This document shows, one piece after another, positions 1 to 6,735 of a DNA stretch of 24,149 bases (its first letter is position 1; the number at the start of each line of letters is the position of its first letter). Both the position numbers and the translations under genes were made by a program. The stretch is from Pseudomonadota bacterium (GTDB taxonomy: Bacteria; Desulfobacterota; Desulfobacteria; Desulfobacterales; Desulfosarcinaceae), in contig JAEYRZ010000007.1 of NCBI GenBank assembly GCA_023435265.1, positions 1 to 24,149 on the forward strand. The letters are read 5' to 3'. The notes below the pieces were generated by a model, which saw only the letters and a program-made list of their open reading frames with translations, had not been told where the DNA came from and searched no databases.

Positions 1-727
1 CATCAAGGCCCTGCTGCTCAAAGTCAACTCGCCGGGGGGGACCGTCACCGCCAGCGACATCCTCTATCATGAAATCGTCGCCTACAAAGAAAAGACAGGC
101 GTTAAAATGGTGGCGGCCATGATGGACCTGGCGGCGTCGGGCGGCTATTATGTTTCGCTTCCCGCCGACTGGATCATGGCCCACCCGACCACGCTGACCG
201 GATCGGTCGGCGTGATCTTCGCCCGGCCGCGGCTGGTCGACCTGATGGATAAAATCGGTGCGGGCGTGATGGTGAATAAATCCGGGGTTTACAAGGATAT
301 GGGCTCACCCTTCCGGCAGACTTCCGAGGAAGAGGATGCCATTTTCCAGGAACTGACCGACGGCCTGGCGGACCGCTTCCTGCAGCTCGCCACCCTGCAT
401 CGCAAATTCGAACCGGCACAGCGCGAGCAGATCGCCAGCGCCCGGATCTACCTGGCCCCCGAGGCCAAGGCCATCGGCCTGGTGGACGAGTTGGGGTATT
501 TGAGCGATGCGATCGTCAAGGCCAAAGTGATGGCCGGGCTGCCGGCCGATGCGCGCGTCGTCACCTACCGCCGTGAAACCACCGAGAACGACAATATCTA
601 CAATCCCAACCCCTCCGGGAAACAGGACCCCGGCGGCCTGGGCGCCGTTTTTCCCGTTCTGGCGCCCCTGGGGTTCACGCTCGATCCCGGGTTTTATTAC
701 CTGTGGCCCGAGGCCTTCGGCGGCTGA
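1..727 (+). CDS. sppA: Signal peptide peptidase SppA-like serine protease (S49), 5' truncated
   Basis: The gene enters from the left edge; the reading frame starts at base 2 and gives 241 residues to the TGA at 725-727. The visible part is the S49 catalytic core. It has an NSPGG turn near the start, then AASGGYYVS (about residues 45-53), whose Ser before GGYY matches the nucleophile of the family, and KSGVYKDMGSP further on, whose Lys matches the general base of the Ser-Lys dyad. The family cleaves leftover signal peptides and membrane peptides at the cytoplasmic membrane. The N-terminal anchor and any upstream domain lie outside the window, so the long (E. coli) and short (Bacillus) architectures cannot be told apart. 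The tail after the catalytic fold (QDPGGLGAVFPVLAPLGF) is Gly/Pro-rich. A convergent small gene follows, and a shared hairpin overlaps both stop codons. Confidence in the family is high. Confidence 0.9.
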   Translation, partial: IKALLLKVNSPGGTVTASDILYHEIVAYKEKTGVKMVAAMMDLAASGGYYVSLPADWIMAHPTTLTGSVGVIFARPRLVDLMDKIGAGVMVNKSGVYKDMGSPFRQTSEEEDAIFQELTDGLADRFLQLATLHRKFEPAQREQIASARIYLAPEAKAIGLVDELGYLSDAIVKAKVMAGLPADARVVTYRRETTENDNIYNPNPSGKQDPGGLGAVFPVLAPLGFTLDPGFYYLWPEAFGG

Positions 728-763
728 AACGGTTCGGCCGCATTGCGCTCCGCCGTTTCAGCC
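722..763. terminator. Shared bidirectional hairpin between convergent genes
   Basis: GGCTGAAACGG (722-732) and its exact reverse complement CCGTTTCAGCC (753-763) form a perfect 11-bp stem around a 20-nt loop. The stem contains the stop codon of the sppA-like gene on + and of the small gene on -. There is no T-run on either side, so intrinsic termination is uncertain, but the position between convergent genes fits a terminator or 3'-end stabiliser. Confidence 0.55.
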
Positions 764-952
764 CGGCGTGCCCTGGCCCGACTCCGGACCGACGGTGGGA
801 TCGATGCCCTTCACCACCGCATCGATGGTCTGGTAAATGGTCTTGAACGATTCGCCGAAACTGGCGGGCGAGATGCGTCCGACCTCGATGAATTTGACCG
901 CGATCTCTTTGCTGGCGCGCAGTACCTGCTCCTGCAAGGCGCTTTCTTTCAT
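758..952 (-). CDS. Small conserved-looking protein of unknown function (64 aa)
   Basis: A 64-codon gene, judged real because AAGGAG lies 10 nt before the ATG on the minus strand and the residue composition is ordinary. The protein begins MKESALQEQVLRASKEIA and carries a KFIEVGRISPASFGESF segment, then KTIYQTIDAVVKGI. It is predicted to be mostly helical with an amphipathic pattern, has no signal peptide, membrane segment or cysteine, and ends in a Gly/Pro-rich tail. The size and helix pattern would suit a small DNA-binding or adaptor protein, but I recognise no named domain and assign no function. It stands alone, convergent with the sppA-like gene, and shares the 3' hairpin. The overlapping longer frame on the same strand (675-1052) is Arg/Pro-rich and is rejected as a shadow. 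Confidence 0.65.
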   Translation of the reverse strand: MKESALQEQVLRASKEIAVKFIEVGRISPASFGESFKTIYQTIDAVVKGIDPTVGPESGQGTPG

Positions 953-1287
953 GCCTTCGATTCTCCTTATGGAATGAAATTGGGTCGGTAACAGGTCGGG
1001 CCGGACGTGTCAAGGCACGCGGCGGCGCCGGCGCCCGGAACCGCCGCGGCACCGTTACCTTTTCAGAAAGATTGTATTACAGGATATCGGGAGACTGCTG
1101 GTTCGGCGTAAAGGCCGGGAGGCAGCTCTCGGGTCACAGCGGCCGCCCGATCGAAAATACGGGCGTACGGACGGCCGCTGTTTGGTTCGGGGCGTCGAAT
1201 AAAATCGACACACAGGTGCGTTCTTGGAGCAGCGGTCTTCTGTAAAGTACTGCAACCGGCGCCATCCGCGACACGGAGCACTCGGAA
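953..1287. other. Gene-free gap with one GC-rich hairpin
   Basis: I see no credible gene in these 335 bases; the minus-strand frames at 1055-1281 have shadow-like composition and no ribosome site. The gap holds the 5' region of the small gene at 758-952 and the 3' flank of the DUF1579 gene. The one clear structure is CAGCGGCCG (1137-1145) pairing with CGGCCGCTG (1172-1180). An inner CCCG/CGGG pairing (1146-1149 with 1160-1163) is separated from the outer stem by an asymmetric bulge. The hairpin is followed on + by TTTGGTT. It could be a weak terminator for minus-strand transcription from the DUF1579 gene or part of a small RNA. Neither is shown. Confidence 0.4.
1137..1180. repeat. GC-rich inverted repeat (hairpin)
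   Basis: A perfect 9-bp outer stem (1137-1145 with 1172-1180) encloses a 4-bp inner stem (1146-1149 with 1160-1163). It lies about 110 bases beyond the DUF1579 stop. No long T-run is attached, so its role is undecided. Confidence 0.5.
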
Positions 1288-1824
1288 TTATCGCTTCCGG
1301 GTGACGGTCATCTCCATCATTTTTTCTTCCTTGCCCCCTTCGGGAGCAATGAACATTTCATACTCCAGTGTGTCGCCGTTTATTATTCTGGTCACACTGC
1401 GCCATAGCACGGGACCCTTGACCGGGTCATCATAGCTGCACTCCTGAGTGATCGTCCTGCCATCCGGGCTGGCGCCGCCCTCGAAGTAATAGATGCCCGT
1501 GCTCATCGAATCGATCCAGGTGGACACATACTTTTTGGTGTAATTGTCGTATCCGATCAGGTTTATTCCCGTGAAGGGGCTTCCCATCATTTCGCTGCGA
1601 TACTCCTGCTGCAGGTAGCGACCTCCGAGAAGCATCTGCTGTTCGCAGGTGCCTGTACTTTCCATCGGAGGCTTATCGGGTTCCATCCACCCTTTGGTCC
1701 TGGTGGTCCAGGTTCCCGCCAGCTCCGCAAGCATCTTGTGAGGTGCACCCGGCACTGCCAGCCTTTGGTACACTTCCATCATCGCCTGCATGTCCATCTC
1801 GTTGTTTTTGGATTTTTTTACCAT
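1288..1824 (-). CDS. DUF1579 family protein (178 aa)
   Basis: The protein of 178 residues matches the DUF1579 pattern. An early LAGTWTTRTKGWMEPDKPP segment is followed by a Cys-Glu turn, then GGRYLQQEYRSEMMG, FTGINLIGYDNYTKKYVS and TWIDSMSTGIYYFEG, and a YDDPVKGPVLWRSVTRI strand. The C-terminus is rich in Glu, Met and Lys. The family is built of beta strands resembling a lipocalin-like barrel; members are common in bacteria and no reaction is established. The start at 1824 is chosen because AAGGAGG lies 6 nt upstream of the ATG and MVKKSKNNEMD is a sensible N-terminus. The frame stays open upstream to 1947, but that extension has a composition unlike a real protein. There is no signal peptide, so it is probably cytoplasmic. 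The gene is divergent from the hydrolase at 2308. Confidence 0.85.
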   Translation of the reverse strand: MVKKSKNNEMDMQAMMEVYQRLAVPGAPHKMLAELAGTWTTRTKGWMEPDKPPMESTGTCEQQMLLGGRYLQQEYRSEMMGSPFTGINLIGYDNYTKKYVSTWIDSMSTGIYYFEGGASPDGRTITQECSYDDPVKGPVLWRSVTRIINGDTLEYEMFIAPEGGKEEKMMEMTVTRKR

Positions 1825-1841
1825 CTTATACCTCCTTGTGA

Positions 1842-1859
1842 GCCATTTTCCCAAATGGC
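1842..1859. promoter_or_regulatory. Palindrome just upstream of the DUF1579 gene
   Basis: GCCATTT-TCCC-AAATGGC is a perfect 7-bp inverted repeat with a 4-nt spacer, ending about 18 bases before the DUF1579 start codon. On the minus strand it lies just before the Shine-Dalgarno sequence. It could be a repressor operator or a leader hairpin that affects translation. I do not recognise it as the site of a named regulator. Confidence 0.4.
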
Positions 1860-2042
1860 CACCAAGTTGATGAAGGCTCTCCTGAGTCGCACAGCCCTGG
1901 AGATTAAGATGAGGCCTGACGCAGAAAAATAAACAAATACTTAACAAGCGGGCTTGATTTCCCTGTAGCCGAGGCCGTATTCGCTTCTATGCCGGACGCT
2001 GCTCAAGATCAGCGGGTTCGGTCGGATGGAAACGTCATGGCA

Positions 2043-2069
2043 GTGGGAGCTTTCCGATCCCGCTTTTTT
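2043..2069 (+). terminator. Orphan intrinsic-terminator-like hairpin
   Basis: GTGGGA (2043-2048) pairs with TCCCGC (2058-2063), including one G-T wobble, across a 9-nt loop. Six T residues (2064-2069) follow directly. The form is that of a short rho-independent terminator on +, yet no + gene ends here. It could end a small RNA starting near 1930-1980 or be chance. Confidence 0.35.
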
Positions 2070-2257
2070 GCTGCGAATCTTTCTTGCCTCAAATGGCTTC
2101 CTCGTCCCTTGCGAGACTCCGAACATTGACCTTCCGGCAACTGTGATTAAGCGTTGTACGAAGGTCGCTCAGTGATTCGGGGCGCCGCTGGAGCGGACAA
2201 GCCGCCGGTGGGTGCGTTCGCTTCGAACGTAAATCTTGAACCGAGAGTTTGAAACTT

Positions 2258-2275
2258 CCTTAACGAACCTTAACG
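2258..2275 (+). promoter_or_regulatory. Direct repeat CCTTAACG x2 upstream of the hydrolase
   Basis: CCTTAACG occurs at 2258-2265 and again at 2268-2275, a period of 10 bases or one helical turn, centred about 40 bases before the ATG at 2308. Same-face direct repeats of this kind are typical of OmpR/PhoB-type activator sites. No regulator can be named. Confidence 0.35.
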
Positions 2276-2307
2276 TTATCTTCTGCTTTTTAGCTATTGG
2301 ATCGGAC

Positions 2308-3165
2308 ATGAAAACAACAGCCTTTATTCTGACGATGCTTCTTTCGGCCGCCGCATCGGCGCAGCAAAAACCGAATGCGGGCTACGCGCCGGTCAACGGG
2401 CTCAAAATGTATTACGAACGCCATGGAAGCGGCGATCCCGTGGTGCTGCTTCATGGTTCGTTCATGACCATTTCAACCAATTGGACCGACTGGATCCGTG
2501 AACTTTCCAAAACACGGAGCGTGATTGCCGTCGAAATGCAAGGCCACGGGCGTACGGCCGACATCGATCGCGATTTCAGCTACGAAAATCTCGCCGCCGA
2601 CGTGGCAGCCCTGCTCGATTACCTCGGAATCCCGAGCGCGGACCTTGTCGGTTACAGCATGGGCGGGGGCGTCGCGATGCAGTGTGCGGTCCGCCATCCG
2701 GAGAAAGTACGCAAGGTGGTCAGCATTTCGGCCGTGTTCCGCCACGACGGATGGGTCGAGGAAGCACTCGACATGTTCCCGCAACTCACGGCGGAAACCT
2801 TCAAAGGCTCCCCCATCGAGACCGAGTACAAAAAATTGAGTCCGACGCCGGAGGCATTCCCCGATTTTGTCAGGCGCGTCATCGCGATGGACTTAAAACC
2901 GTACGACTTCGGCGCCGACAAGCTCAAGGCCACCCGAGCGCCGATGTTCTTCATCCACGGCGATTCCGACGGCGTCCGGCTCGAGCATATCTCGGAAATG
3001 TTCCGCCTCAAAGGCGAAGAGATTTTCGGCGACATGCGACCGCGCTCGGCATCGAGACTGGCTGTACTGCCTGACACAACCCACATCACGCTGATGGCGC
3101 GCATGCCCGTCATCGTCCCGATGGTGAACGACTTTTTGGATGCAGACCTGCAAAAGCGACAATGA
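2308..3165 (+). CDS. Exported alpha/beta hydrolase (285 aa)
   Basis: An alpha/beta-hydrolase-fold protein with a Sec signal peptide: KTT, a hydrophobic core, then ASA followed by QQ, giving predicted cleavage after residue 18. VVLLHGS (about 46-51) is the oxyanion strand-turn. GYSMGG (115-120) is the nucleophile elbow with Ser117. FFIHGDSDGV (214-223) carries the acid, Asp219 or Asp221. DTTHI (256-260) carries His259. The triad is therefore complete. The first residues after the signal (VNGLKMYYERHGSGDPVVLLHG) are typical of esterases and haloperoxidase-like hydrolases of 260-300 residues. The substrate cannot be told. An in-frame TTG at 2236 would bury the signal peptide behind 24 residues, so the ATG at 2308 is preferred even though its ribosome site (GGATCGG) is weak. 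It appears to be a single-gene unit acting in the periplasm. Confidence 0.87.
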   Translation: MKTTAFILTMLLSAAASAQQKPNAGYAPVNGLKMYYERHGSGDPVVLLHGSFMTISTNWTDWIRELSKTRSVIAVEMQGHGRTADIDRDFSYENLAADVAALLDYLGIPSADLVGYSMGGGVAMQCAVRHPEKVRKVVSISAVFRHDGWVEEALDMFPQLTAETFKGSPIETEYKKLSPTPEAFPDFVRRVIAMDLKPYDFGADKLKATRAPMFFIHGDSDGVRLEHISEMFRLKGEEIFGDMRPRSASRLAVLPDTTHITLMARMPVIVPMVNDFLDADLQKRQ

Positions 3166-3321
3166 TCCGAGTCCGCCTTTCAGCAGTGGCGCAAAGCGGG
3201 ATGACCGCGAACCCGCATTAATGCCCAGCTGAACGGATGGTCGGCACGGTGTGCGCCGAGGGCCTCTGTGCTCCTCTGAAACAAGCTCCCCGTCGGCCGC
3301 AAAACTTTCCTTTTCCAAGTT

Positions 3322-3522
3322 TCAGGCATCGAGCCAGATATCGGCCTCGCCCCCGCAGTGGGAACACACCGCATGCGCTTTTGTTTTTCCCTCCTGCTCG
3401 GGCACGACCCTGGGCGTCACGTTCTCGGGCAGGGCCTCGGGTAAGGTGCACGTCACCACCATCTCGGATTCGTTTCCGCAGTGAACACATTCACAGGTAT
3501 GTCTAAATTTCTTCTCCGGCAC
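3322..3522 (-). CDS. Small CxxC/CxxC zinc-ribbon-like protein (66 aa)
   Basis: The product has two cysteine pairs, CECVHCG near residues 10-16 and CSHCGG near 53-58, separated by about 40 residues containing VVTCTLPEALPENVTPRVV. This spacing suits a small zinc ribbon; the actual metal is not shown. GTG at 3522 is taken as the start because AAAGGAG lies 6 nt upstream. The frame extends further, but that part (Pro/Arg-rich) is the translation of the hairpin at 3547-3573. There is no signal peptide. It lies about 95 bases downstream of katG on the same strand, past that hairpin, so it may be transcribed with katG at a reduced level. I know no established function; a role in peroxide defence is only suggested by position. 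Confidence 0.65.
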   Translation of the reverse strand: MPEKKFRHTCECVHCGNESEMVVTCTLPEALPENVTPRVVPEQEGKTKAHAVCSHCGGEADIWLDA

Positions 3523-3546
3523 AGGCGTCTCCTTTCTTGTGTCGTC

Positions 3547-3573
3547 CCCGGGCCCTCGAGGCGAGGGCCCGGG
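3547..3573. terminator. Very stable hairpin between katG and the zinc-ribbon gene
   Basis: A perfect 12-bp GC-rich stem (CCCGGGCCCTCG at 3547-3558 with its complement at 3562-3573) closes a 3-nt loop. No T-run follows on either strand, so it may be a processing or attenuation element rather than a classic intrinsic terminator. It lies 44 bases past the katG stop on the minus strand and just before the ribosome site of the zinc-ribbon gene. Confidence 0.6.
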
Positions 3574-3616
3574 ATGCAACGATTTGTTCGGCCTTCTCGG
3601 CTTGCTCGCGCAGCCT

Positions 3617-5815
3617 TTACGCGGCGAGATCGAAACGGTCGAGGTTCATGACTTTGTTCCAGGCCGCCACAAAATCGCGCACGAACTTCTCCCGGGAATC
3701 CTCGCATGCATAGACCTCCGCCAAGGCCCGCAGCTGGGAGTTCGAACCGAAAATGAGGTCGACCCGGGTGGCGGTCCACTTGCGTTCTCCGGTTTTGCGA
3801 TCACGGCCCTCGAACACGTCTTCGTCTTTCGAAGTTGCTTTCCAGACCGTGCCCATGTCGAGCAGATTTACGAAGAAGTCATTGGTGAGCATCTCCGGCC
3901 GCCTGGTGAAGACGCCGTGCGGGGAGCGCCCACAGTTGGCATTCAGGACGCGCAAGCCGCCGACAAGGACCGTCATCTCGGGAGCGGTCAGGGTCAGCAG
4001 TTGGGCCCGGTCGACCAGCAGTTCCTCTGCCGATACGGCGAATTTGGTTTTCTGGTAGTTGCGGAACCCATCTGCCACCGGTTCCAGAACGGCGAATGAT
4101 GCGGCATCGGTTTGCTCCTGGGAGGCATCCGTGCGTCCGGGGGCGAAAGGTACGGTCACCGTGTAGCCGGCATTCCTGGCGGCCTGTTCCACACCGGCGC
4201 AGCCACCCAGGACGATCAGATCGGCGAGCGAAACCTTCCTGCTTCCTGACTGTGCGCCGTTGAACTCGTTTTGGATAGACTCGAGGGTCTGCAGCACCAT
4301 CGACAGCTGGGCGGGCTGATTGACCTCCCAATCCTTCTGCGGGGCGAGACGGATGCGCGCCCCGTTGGCACCGCCGCGCTTGTCGGAGCCGCGGAACGTG
4401 GATGCCGAGGCCCAGGCGGTCGAAACCAATTCAGATACGGACAGGCCTGATGAAAGGATCTTGCCCTTGAGAGCGGCGATGTCCTTGTCGTCGATCGGTT
4501 CGTGATCGACCGCGGGCACCGGATCCTGCCAGATCAGTTCCTCGGCCGGGACCTCCGGCCCGAGATAGCGCGAGCGCGGTCCCATGTCCCGATGGGTCAG
4601 CTTGAACCAGGCCCGGGCGAAGGCGTCCGCGAACTCCCCGGGGTTCTGCAGATAACGCCGTGCGATCGGTTCATAGATCGGGTCGAAACGCAAAGAGAGG
4701 TCCGCCGTGGTCATCATCGGCCGGTGTTTTTTGGACGGATCGTGCGCGTCCACCACCATATCCTCGTCGGCTACATTCTTGGCCAGCCACTGGTGCGCCC
4801 CGGCCGGACTCTTAACCAGCTCCCACTCGTATTTGAACAGCACCTTGAGATAGCCCATGTCCCATTTGGTCGGGTTCGGTTTCCAGGCGCCCTCGATGCC
4901 GCTGCCGATCGTATCGCCGCCCTTGCCGCTGCCGAAGCTGCTCTGCCAGCCGAGTCCCTGCGCTTCGATGCCGGCCGCTTCCGGCTCCGGACCCACATGC
5001 GATGCCGGGCCGGCACCGTGGCATTTGCCGAACGTGTGTCCGCCGGCGACGAGGGCGACGGTCTCTTCGTCGTTCATCGCCATGCGCGCGAAGGTGTCGC
5101 GGACGTCGCGGCCGGAGGCGACCGGATCGGGGTTGCCGTTCGGGCCTTCCGGATTTACGTAGATCAGGCCCATCTGTACGGCGGCCAGGGGATTTTCAAG
5201 GTCCCGCTCACCGGAATAGCGCTTGTCGCCCAGCCACTCGGTCTCGGTACCCCAGTAAATGTCCTCTTCGGGCTCCCATACATCCTCACGCCCGCCGCCA
5301 AAGCCGAAGGTGGGCAATCCCATGGATTCGATGGCGCAGTTGCCGGCGAGGATCATCAGGTCGGCCCAGGATATTTTGCTGCCGTATTTTTGCTTGATCG
5401 GCCAGAGCAGACGGCGCGCCTTATCGAGGTTCACGTTGTCGGGCCAGCTGTTGAGCGGCGCGAAGCGCTGCGTGCCGGAGCCCGCACCGCCACGGCCGTC
5501 GCCCATGCGGTACGTTCCTGCGCTGTGCCATGCCATCCGGATAAAGAGCGGCCCGTAGTGGCCGTAATCGGCCGGCCACCATTCCTGCGAATCGGTCATC
5601 AGTGCATGAAGGTCTTTCTTTACGGCCGCAAGATCGAGTTTCTTGAATTCCTCGGCGTAGTTGAACGTTTCGCCCATGGGGTTGCCCAGGTAAGCGTTCT
5701 GATGGAGAATCTTGAGATTCAACTGGTTGGGCCACCATTCGCGGTTCGATGGTCCTCTGCGAACGATGGGTGGGCCGGTTTTCCCCGTAACCGGGCACTT
5801 GCTGTCTTCATTCAT
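3617..5815 (-). CDS. katG: Catalase-peroxidase KatG (732 aa)
   Basis: A full-length bifunctional heme catalase-peroxidase that removes H2O2. The distal site is IRMAWHSAGTYR with Arg93, Trp96 and His97. Tyr219 (GLIYVNPEGPNG) and Met245 (ARMAMNDEE) complete the Trp-Tyr-Met crosslink needed for catalase activity. GGHTFGKCHGAG gives the proximal His260. A GSGIE loop and HRDMGPRSRYLGP (with the mobile Arg switch) are present, and the second, heme-free peroxidase-like domain follows to the C-terminus. The length is normal for the family, and residue counting against Mycobacterium tuberculosis KatG (107/229/255/270) agrees to within one indel. The start at 5815 is chosen because AAAGGAGG lies 7 nt upstream; the frame upstream to 5926 runs through the promoter region. 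There is no signal peptide. It lies downstream of perR on the same strand, with its own operator and promoter. Confidence 0.97.
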   Translation of the reverse strand: MNEDSKCPVTGKTGPPIVRRGPSNREWWPNQLNLKILHQNAYLGNPMGETFNYAEEFKKLDLAAVKKDLHALMTDSQEWWPADYGHYGPLFIRMAWHSAGTYRMGDGRGGAGSGTQRFAPLNSWPDNVNLDKARRLLWPIKQKYGSKISWADLMILAGNCAIESMGLPTFGFGGGREDVWEPEEDIYWGTETEWLGDKRYSGERDLENPLAAVQMGLIYVNPEGPNGNPDPVASGRDVRDTFARMAMNDEETVALVAGGHTFGKCHGAGPASHVGPEPEAAGIEAQGLGWQSSFGSGKGGDTIGSGIEGAWKPNPTKWDMGYLKVLFKYEWELVKSPAGAHQWLAKNVADEDMVVDAHDPSKKHRPMMTTADLSLRFDPIYEPIARRYLQNPGEFADAFARAWFKLTHRDMGPRSRYLGPEVPAEELIWQDPVPAVDHEPIDDKDIAALKGKILSSGLSVSELVSTAWASASTFRGSDKRGGANGARIRLAPQKDWEVNQPAQLSMVLQTLESIQNEFNGAQSGSRKVSLADLIVLGGCAGVEQAARNAGYTVTVPFAPGRTDASQEQTDAASFAVLEPVADGFRNYQKTKFAVSAEELLVDRAQLLTLTAPEMTVLVGGLRVLNANCGRSPHGVFTRRPEMLTNDFFVNLLDMGTVWKATSKDEDVFEGRDRKTGERKWTATRVDLIFGSNSQLRALAEVYACEDSREKFVRDFVAAWNKVMNLDRFDLAA

Positions 5816-5909
5816 GAGCGTTCCTCCTTTCATATCCAAAGTGATGCACAGAGATGCTGCTAAGATAATCGCGCTTTGATGCAGATCCACGGTCTGCTGA
5901 AAAGACGTA

Positions 5910-5938
5910 ATATTAAATGATAACAATTATCATGTGAC
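5910..5938 (-). promoter_or_regulatory. Putative katG promoter
   Basis: Read on the minus strand, GTCACA (5938-5933, 4 of 6 to the -35 consensus) and TAATAT (5915-5910, 4 of 6 to the -10 consensus) are separated by exactly 17 bases. Those bases are essentially the palindrome at 5917-5933. Each element is weak alone; the spacing and the operator overlap make the pair plausible. Confidence 0.45.
5917..5933. promoter_or_regulatory. PerR/Fur-type operator of katG
   Basis: ATGATAA-CAA-TTATCAT is a perfect 7-3-7 palindrome, AT-rich like Per and Fur boxes (the Bacillus Per box is a 7-1-7 TTATAAT/ATTATAA type). It lies about 100 bases before the katG start and directly beyond the perR stop. It fills the spacer of the predicted katG promoter, so a bound repressor would block RNA polymerase. 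Assignment to the adjacent PerR is inference. Confidence 0.7.
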
Positions 5939-5949
5939 CTAAAAAATTT

Positions 5950-6441
5950 TTACCGTTTGTCTGCCGTCGCACAATCACTGCATATCCCGAAAAAATCCAA
6001 GCGATGCGTCAGGATCTTGAAACCTGTCTCCATTGCGACCTCTTTTTTCATATCATCAAGGCTGTCGAGGTCAGGATCGACGATTTTTTTGCATTTGATG
6101 CAGACAACATGTGGATGGGCATACGGTTTCGTTCCATCATAGCGGTTGCTGCCGTCCGGAAACCCTAGCTCAAGAACCTCGCCAAGTGATTTCATAATTA
6201 CAATATTTCTGTACACTGTCGCCAGGCTCATGGTCGGAAAGTCTTTTCGTAACTGCTCATGGATATTTTCTACACTGGGATGATCGTCATTGTTCGCAAC
6301 GATTTTCACGATGGCAAGCCGCTGGGGCGTCAATTTATGCCCATTATCCCTTAATTTGCGGATGATGATCTCAAATCTTGTTTCTTGTTGAGACACCTGA
6401 AGCCCCGATCTTGAATGATATTGATTTCCAGTTAACATCAA
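5950..6441 (-). CDS. perR: PerR-type Fur-family peroxide-sensing repressor (163 aa)
   Basis: A Fur-family winged-helix regulator. The N-terminal DNA-binding domain contains LTPQRLAIVKIV and MSLATVYRNI (recognition helix, about 71-80). The structural zinc site is C114xxC117 with C154xxC157. The regulatory metal site predicted by alignment with Bacillus subtilis PerR is His54, Asp102, His109, His111 and Asp122. An Asp rather than Glu at the last position (KKIVDPD) is the feature that separates peroxide-sensing PerR from iron-sensing Fur. In the known family Fe2+-catalysed oxidation of the His ligands releases DNA and derepresses peroxide genes. Location supports this: katG lies just downstream, behind a palindromic operator. 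The ATG at 6441 has only a weak ribosome site (GGGATTAGG), so the first 15-20 residues, which precede the conserved domain, may not all be translated. Confidence 0.9.
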   Translation of the reverse strand: MMLTGNQYHSRSGLQVSQQETRFEIIIRKLRDNGHKLTPQRLAIVKIVANNDDHPSVENIHEQLRKDFPTMSLATVYRNIVIMKSLGEVLELGFPDGSNRYDGTKPYAHPHVVCIKCKKIVDPDLDSLDDMKKEVAMETGFKILTHRLDFFGICSDCATADKR

Positions 6442-6664
6442 TTTTCTTAACCTAATCCCATTTTCCGATAGTTCAATTGCAGAACCACTTTAATCCGCAC
6501 ATCGGCGTTATGAGCCTGCCTTTGCCTGCTGGAGGCTCACTCGGGCTGCTTGACCCGTGCCGCCTTTTTCATGGACCGCCTCAGCAGATGATCGGAATGC
6601 CCGCCAAGGCCTTCAGACCAATGAATTCGATACAATGAGGATCGCTGTGCCCATGCCTGTGCAT

Positions 6665-6692
6665 TTGACAGATCCTTTTCAAACATTTAATA
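6665..6692 (+). promoter_or_regulatory. Putative promoter of the lipoprotein gene
   Basis: TTGACA (6665-6670, consensus) is followed after 15-16 bases by TTTAAT/TTAATA (6686-6692). Transcription would then begin near 6698-6700. This leaves the first in-frame ATG (6706) without its ribosome site and favours the ATG at 6736. Confidence 0.55.
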
Positions 6693-6735
6693 GGAGCGAC
6701 TGCCAATGCATCTCAACCTCCGAGGGAGTTCTCCA

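Larger units (their letters stand above)
1825..2307. other. Divergent gap without a credible gene
   Basis: This 483-base interval separates the divergent DUF1579 and hydrolase genes and should hold both promoters. Visible structures are the palindrome at 1842-1859, an orphan terminator-like hairpin at 2043-2069, a 6-3-6 palindrome at 2215-2229 and an 8-bp direct repeat at 2258-2275. The minus frame at 1941-2126 (61 codons) has no ribosome site and unlikely composition, so it is not called. Confidence 0.5.

Noticed and set aside
1941..2126. A 61-codon minus frame in the divergent gap.
   Set aside because: No ribosome site, unlikely composition, and its end runs through no conserved feature.
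2215..2229. CGTTCG-CTT-CGAACG considered as an SOS (LexA) box.
   Set aside because: The Gram-positive SOS box reads CGAAC-N4-GTTCG, the opposite arm order, and the gene downstream is a hydrolase.
3617..5815. Loss of the crosslink Met in KatG, seen first as Gln in EAQGLGW.
   Set aside because: Counting from the crosslink Tyr places the true Met in ARMAMNDEE (Met245), which is present; the Gln is at another position.
4502..5863. A 453-codon + frame antisense to katG.
   Set aside because: It mirrors the codon periodicity of katG, lacks a ribosome site and has an implausible Arg/His/Val-rich composition.
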